Shown here in pieces: positions 23,996 through 25,072 of a stretch of DNA of 25,072 nucleotides. A program made the position numbers and the translations under genes. How positions within the stretch are numbered: the first letter of the stretch is position 1; every line of letters starts with the position of its first letter. Where the stretch lies: positions 1 through 25,072 of the forward strand of contig CAZAQB010000038.1 of assembly GCA_964487155.1 (NCBI GenBank), in the 5' to 3' direction. The notes beneath the pieces were generated by a model, which did not search any database, was not told the origin of the DNA, and saw only the letters and a program-made list of their open reading frames with translations. Origin of the DNA: CAZAQB01 sp964487155 (GTDB lineage Bacteria > Pseudomonadota > Gammaproteobacteria > Nitrococcales > Nitrococcaceae).

Positions 23996-24886
23996 ATGTC
24001 CGCACGTCATCCCATCGTCGCCATCACCGGCTCGTCCGGGGCCGGCACCTCCACCGTGGAGACCGCCATGTCCCACATCCTGCGCCGGGAGAGCTTCACG
24101 GCCGCCCACATCGAGGGCGACAGTTTCCACCGCTACGACCGCCAGGCCATGAAGGCGGCCGTGCGCGAGGCCGAGGAAAGCGGCAGCACGCTCAGCCATT
24201 TCGGCCCCGAGGGCAACCTGTTCGAGCGCCTGGAGGCACTGTTCCGGGAGTACGGGGACACCGGTACGGGAGACCGCCGGCACTACGTACACAACGAGAG
24301 CGAGGCCGCCGAATACGGCTCGGCTCCGGGCACCTTCACCGACTGGGAGCCGCTGCCGGAGAACACCGATCTGCTGTTCTATGAGGGCCTGCACGGCGGG
24401 CTGCGGGACAACGGCGTGGACGTGGCCCGCCACGTGGACCTGCTGGTGGGCGTGGTGCCCATCATCAACCTGGAGTGGATCCAGAAGATCCACCGGGACA
24501 CCTCCGAGCGGGGCCACGACCGGGAGGCGGTCACCGAGACCATCCTCCGGCGCATGCCCGACTACATCAACTACATCACCCCCCAGTTCACCTGGAGCGA
24601 CATCAACTTCCAGCGGGTGCCCATGGTGGACACCTCCAACCCGTTCATCGCCCGGGATATTCCCAGCCTGGACGAGAGCATGATCGTGGTCCGTTTCCGG
24701 GATCCGCGGAAGTTCAACGTCGATTTCTCCTACCTGCTTTCCATGCTCTCCGGCAGCTTCATGTCGCGGCGCAACACCATCGTCATCCGCGGCAGCAAGA
24801 TGGGCTTCGCCCTGGAGCTGATCCTGCAGCCGGTGATCGAGCGGCTGGTGCTGGATGCCCGCGAGCTGCGCCGGCGGGAGCATTGA
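23996..24886 (+). CDS. prk: Phosphoribulokinase (class I, proteobacterial)
   Basis: Phosphorylates ribulose-5-phosphate to ribulose-1,5-bisphosphate, the committed step feeding RuBisCO. The 296-residue protein matches the octameric proteobacterial class: Walker A GSSGAGTST at 12-20, IEGDSFHRYDR with the catalytic-base Asp42 in the same numbering as the Rhodobacter enzyme, SHFGPEGNLFERLE, TDLLFYEGLHGG, VDLLVGVVPIINLEWIQKIHRD, MPDYINYITPQFTWSDINFQRVP and the C-terminal GSKMGFALELILQPVIERL. The ATG has a modest TGAGGCAG site upstream. RuBisCO genes are not in the window. Confidence 0.97.
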   Translation: MSARHPIVAITGSSGAGTSTVETAMSHILRRESFTAAHIEGDSFHRYDRQAMKAAVREAEESGSTLSHFGPEGNLFERLEALFREYGDTGTGDRRHYVHNESEAAEYGSAPGTFTDWEPLPENTDLLFYEGLHGGLRDNGVDVARHVDLLVGVVPIINLEWIQKIHRDTSERGHDREAVTETILRRMPDYINYITPQFTWSDINFQRVPMVDTSNPFIARDIPSLDESMIVVRFRDPRKFNVDFSYLLSMLSGSFMSRRNTIVIRGSKMGFALELILQPVIERLVLDARELRRREH

Positions 24887-24959
24887 GACAGGGGCTTCGG
24901 GGCGCTTGGTGGGGCGGCGCGGGCTGAGGCCCCGGGGCAGGCTCTGGGAGAAGGACTGG

Positions 24960-24984
24960 GTGAAAAGGACTGAGGACTGAGTGG
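24960..24984 (+). repeat. Heptamer array (GGACTGA)2 with conserved flanks
   Basis: GTGAAAA, two GGACTGA units, then GTGG: the same structure as at 15823-15854 with one unit fewer. A decayed unit (AAGGACTGGGT) lies just upstream. The 24887-24959 stretch before it holds nothing I recognise. It is inverted relative to the array that starts at 25022. Confidence 0.9.
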
Positions 24985-25021
24985 AAGCGGCAGGCTTGAC
25001 CGGTGGCCGGGCAGGGGCACG

Positions 25022-25072
25022 CTCAGTCCTCAGTCCTCAGTCCTCAGTCCTCAGTCCTCAGTCCTCAGTCCT
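25022..25072. repeat. 7-bp tandem repeat array (CTCAGTC)n at right end
   Basis: Seven perfect CTCAGTC units plus two bases, truncated by the end of the window, so the true length is unknown. With the inverted pair of units at 24967-24981 it can form a perfect 15-bp stem with a loop of at least 40 nt, downstream of prk. Confidence 0.95.

Noticed and set aside
23847..24152. Small plus-strand frame spanning the fba-prk spacer
   Set aside because: Arg/Pro-rich out-of-frame translation overlapping the prk start, with no ribosome site or motif.

Overview
This is a GC-rich (about 70% by eye) chromosomal segment of a gammaproteobacterium. The gene content points to a halophilic autotroph of the Ectothiorhodospiraceae type: a complete glycine-betaine-from-glycine methylation cluster of the Halorhodospira/Ectothiorhodospira kind, a Calvin-cycle module (class II FBPase, class I aldolase, phosphoribulokinase) and a Pseudomonas-like Pil-Chp system. 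The genus is inferred; there is no rRNA or tRNA to fix it. Both ends of the window lie inside the same 7-bp tandem repeat, and a run of 100 N sits at 15926-16025. The window therefore looks like a whole draft scaffold whose breaks fall in repeats.

Layout. (1) 1-3722, minus strand: gshA-gshB-apbE-NusG domain II protein, a tight operon with 4-nt start/stop overlaps (TTGA, GTGA) for glutathione synthesis and flavinylation. (2) 3923-15752, plus strand: pilG-pilH-pilI-pilJ-pilK-chpA-chpB-chpC, a chemosensory array expected to control type IV pilus twitching and/or cAMP. It is divergent from gshA, and gshB lies next to pilG as in Pseudomonas. (3) 15753-16025: a repeat-rich gap region with two copies of a GGGTGGG...GAAACCCACC element, a heptamer array and the N run. 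(4) 16026-21269, minus strand: transcription runs gsmt-sdmt-metK-(SAH riboswitch)-ahcY-rsmE. Glycine is methylated three times to betaine, MetK supplies SAM and AhcY removes the SAH product. A well-formed SAH riboswitch between metK and ahcY should raise ahcY expression when SAH accumulates. (5) 21270-21683: a divergent regulatory region with a hairpin-rich gsmt leader and an 18-bp near-palindrome that fits the CbbR half-site spacing. (6) 21684-24886, plus strand: glpX-fba(class I)-prk, regenerating ribulose-1,5-bisphosphate. (7) 24887-25072: two heptamer arrays in inverted orientation.

The chief points for a second look are the riboswitch-equipped SAM/SAH supply genes in an osmolyte cluster, the dispersed heptamer element with conserved flanks, the structured leader and palindrome between the betaine and Calvin genes, and non-canonical residues in the FBPase and in the ChpB receiver domain. 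I did not find a wholly unknown multi-gene system; most genes belong to recognisable families.
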